Positions 62,307 to 64,000 of a stretch of 64,000 nucleotides of DNA are shown piece after piece. This DNA is from Liolophura sinensis (Eukaryota > Mollusca > Polyplacophora > Chitonida > Chitonidae). Under the pieces are notes generated by a model. The model was not told the DNA's origin, ran no database searches, and saw only the letters and a program-made list of their open reading frames with translations. Location of the stretch: contig NC_088304.1 in the NCBI RefSeq assembly GCF_032854445.1, positions 10,367,704 through 10,431,703 on the forward strand. Reading direction: 5' to 3'. Position numbers and translations under genes: made by a program. Numbering within the stretch: position 1 is the first letter of the stretch; each line of letters opens with the position of its first letter.

Positions 62307-64000
62307 CTACAGTTGATCAGTCAAATTTTGGGATATCTATCTTTCAACATAGGTCCTGAATGCAAGACGACACGAAAAACTGTGCTCATAAACGCAAGTG
62401 TTGTAAGAGGGCGATACAGAAACAGCTGGTGATAGAATGTCAGGTTTGTTGTTTGGAATATTATAATTAAAAAAAATAAACAATATCTTGTTTGGTTCAT
62501 ATACACCGTTTACAACTGCAAAGTTAAGCTGGTTTAAATCTGGAAGTGGCTTTGAGCCAGTTTGACGTCGCTAAGCAGTGCCATTTAATCCGGTTTATTT
62601 GCCCCTGCTAGTGACCTGGCTGTAAGCCAGTTTCAGGTCTTGAGCTGTTTTATCTGTGTTGTGTGAGGGGTAACTGGAATAAATGCCTGGATACCTGGAG
62701 GTCAGGATTTATTTATTTATTTGATTCGTGTTTCACGCTGTACTCAAGACTATTTCACTTATACAATGGCAGCCAGCATTGTGGTGGGAGGAAACCGGGT
62801 AGAGCAGATTGCAAGCAGATCTTCCCACGTACGGCCGGAGAGGAAGCCAAACATGAGCTGGCAACTGCATTGGTGAGAGGCTCCTGTGTCATTGCGCCCT
62901 GCTGGCGTACTAACCCCCTCGGCCACAGAGACCCCAACAGAGGCCAATACGATATCATAATTACTAAACTTAATTAAATGTGACTGTGTAAACTGAACTG
63001 GCTTTAAAATTGGCTTGGCCACATGGTCATGTGAACGCATGCATTTTCACAACTGGCTTCGATTTAAACTGGTTCAGATTTGATCCGCTTTAAATTTTGG
63101 CCGTGTATATGGGTGTAATATTTTGACTGTTGACTTTTGTGGGATGTCACAGCTGCTGTGAATGTTTGAATTCAATTTTTGCTTTGCCATGTTTACCAGC
63201 ATACAGCAGTACCTGTAAAACTGAATATTTACACAAGAAAAGTGTTAACATGGTTAATGGAGAAGAAAAACATATGAAGACAGTGTCATAAGTGGGATCA
63301 AGGGAAACTACATTGAAATCATACATGTGCTGATTTTTTAACACATTTTTTTTTTTGTTGCCGCCCAAAGTGCAGTTAAAAGCTTAGGTTGTAAGGTGGG
63401 CTTTATGGCTCAATATTTTGTTATAATATCTGGTATAAAGTAGAAATTTTGATGCTGCACATACATCTTCCAAAAAAACAAAAACTGTTTAAAGTTATAT
63501 TGAAAGAAACTCATGCATACAGGTAGATTTGAAAATAGACAACTATCACAGCTGTTAACAAAGTGTCTGATCGAAAATTATATGATACAAGTAATTCAAA
63601 GCCATTTACACCGTCACATGAATGGACTGATCTACATGTACTTGTGCTAGTGGTATGTAAACTTCCTTATCACCCATTTTGCATAGGAGACAGTGTTCCA
63701 TTTTGTCCTAATATTACTATTTTTCACTTCCCTATAAAGTGAGCCAAATGCCATAAATCCATGAACATTTTCTTCCTTCTATGATCTACAGGCTTATGTT
63801 GTTCCTACCGTGAACTGGTAGTTTCCGTTCATATTACTTTACTATCTGCTTTAATTAATTTAATACTTCAATGTAAATTAATGCTTTATTATCTGACATA
63901 TACTATCAACAGCTGCCTAGAAAGTCACAATTTCCCTTTTCTTTTGCTTTCACGACACTACACATATAATACAGCCATCAGCTCTTCTTTATCTGGTCAC
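62307..64000. other. Right end of window, no supported exon
   Basis: Apart from a SINE I find no exon with splice sites and a fitting phase. A 16-base candidate at 63,196-63,211 (VLLYAG, tttacag/GTAAAC) ends in the wrong phase for exon 1. The upstream exons of the gene are expected beyond 64 kb. Confidence 0.5.
62708..62938 (-). repeat. SINE-1 copy
   Basis: TTTATTTGATTCGTGTTTCA, CAGCCAGCATTGTGGTGGG, ACGTACGGCCGGAGAGGAAG, GGTGAGAGGCTCCTGTGTC and CTCGGCCACAGAGACCCC, with an internal deletion. Confidence 0.88.

Noticed and set aside
235-62306. HERC1, HERC2 or ZZEF1 as the identity
   Set aside because: No RCC1 repeats are seen, as HERC1 and HERC2 would need. ZZEF1 has no HECT domain. The HECT entry and the SPRY-linker-HECT order fit HECTD4 best.
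63196-63211. Sixteen-base microexon candidate (VLLYAG)
   Set aside because: Ends in phase 1 while exon 1 needs phase 0; too short to trust.

Overview
The window is animal genomic DNA, most likely from a lophotrochozoan invertebrate such as a mollusc or brachiopod. The evidence is short coding exons with GT-AG introns, AT-rich non-coding sequence, and many copies of a tRNA-derived SINE with an (AAATA)n tail. The clade call is an inference from repeat style, not from a database match.

One gene fills the window. It runs on the minus strand from about 62.3 kb down to 0.24 kb. I reconstruct 64 coding exons (about 12.2 kb, roughly 4,070 codons). Splice phase agrees at all but two or three junctions. 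The product is a giant HECT-family E3 ubiquitin ligase, best recognised as HECTD4. Both ends are missing: the N terminus lies to the right of 64 kb, and the C-lobe of the HECT domain with its catalytic cysteine lies to the left of base 1.

Layout in transcription order: exons 1-8 (62.3-56.0 kb) encode the N-terminal region; exons 19-21 (43.4-41.2 kb) a CUB-like beta-sandwich; exons 45-47 (19.9-18.1 kb) a SPRY domain; exon 52 and the very large exon 53 (12.7-10.2 kb) a second beta-sandwich-like stretch, a Ser/Pro linker and an RRM-like fold; exons 57-64 (6.9-0.2 kb) the pre-HECT region and the HECT N-lobe. Exon 53 carries three apparent frameshifts and exon 33 one. At least three look like single-base losses in short homopolymers, so assembly error is likelier than gene death.

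The introns hold the unusual material. There are about ten minisatellites. At least four (at exons 7, 9, 12 and 23) have repeat units that span an exon-intron boundary, so each unit carries a copy of the splice site and some exon sequence. A fifth starts a few bases from the exon 33 donor. Two exons (22 and 25) have decaying partial duplicates next door. Two other minisatellites appear to have grown from SINE sequence. At least three further dispersed families occur, one resembling a MITE. I see no second gene, no RNA gene and no CRISPR array.
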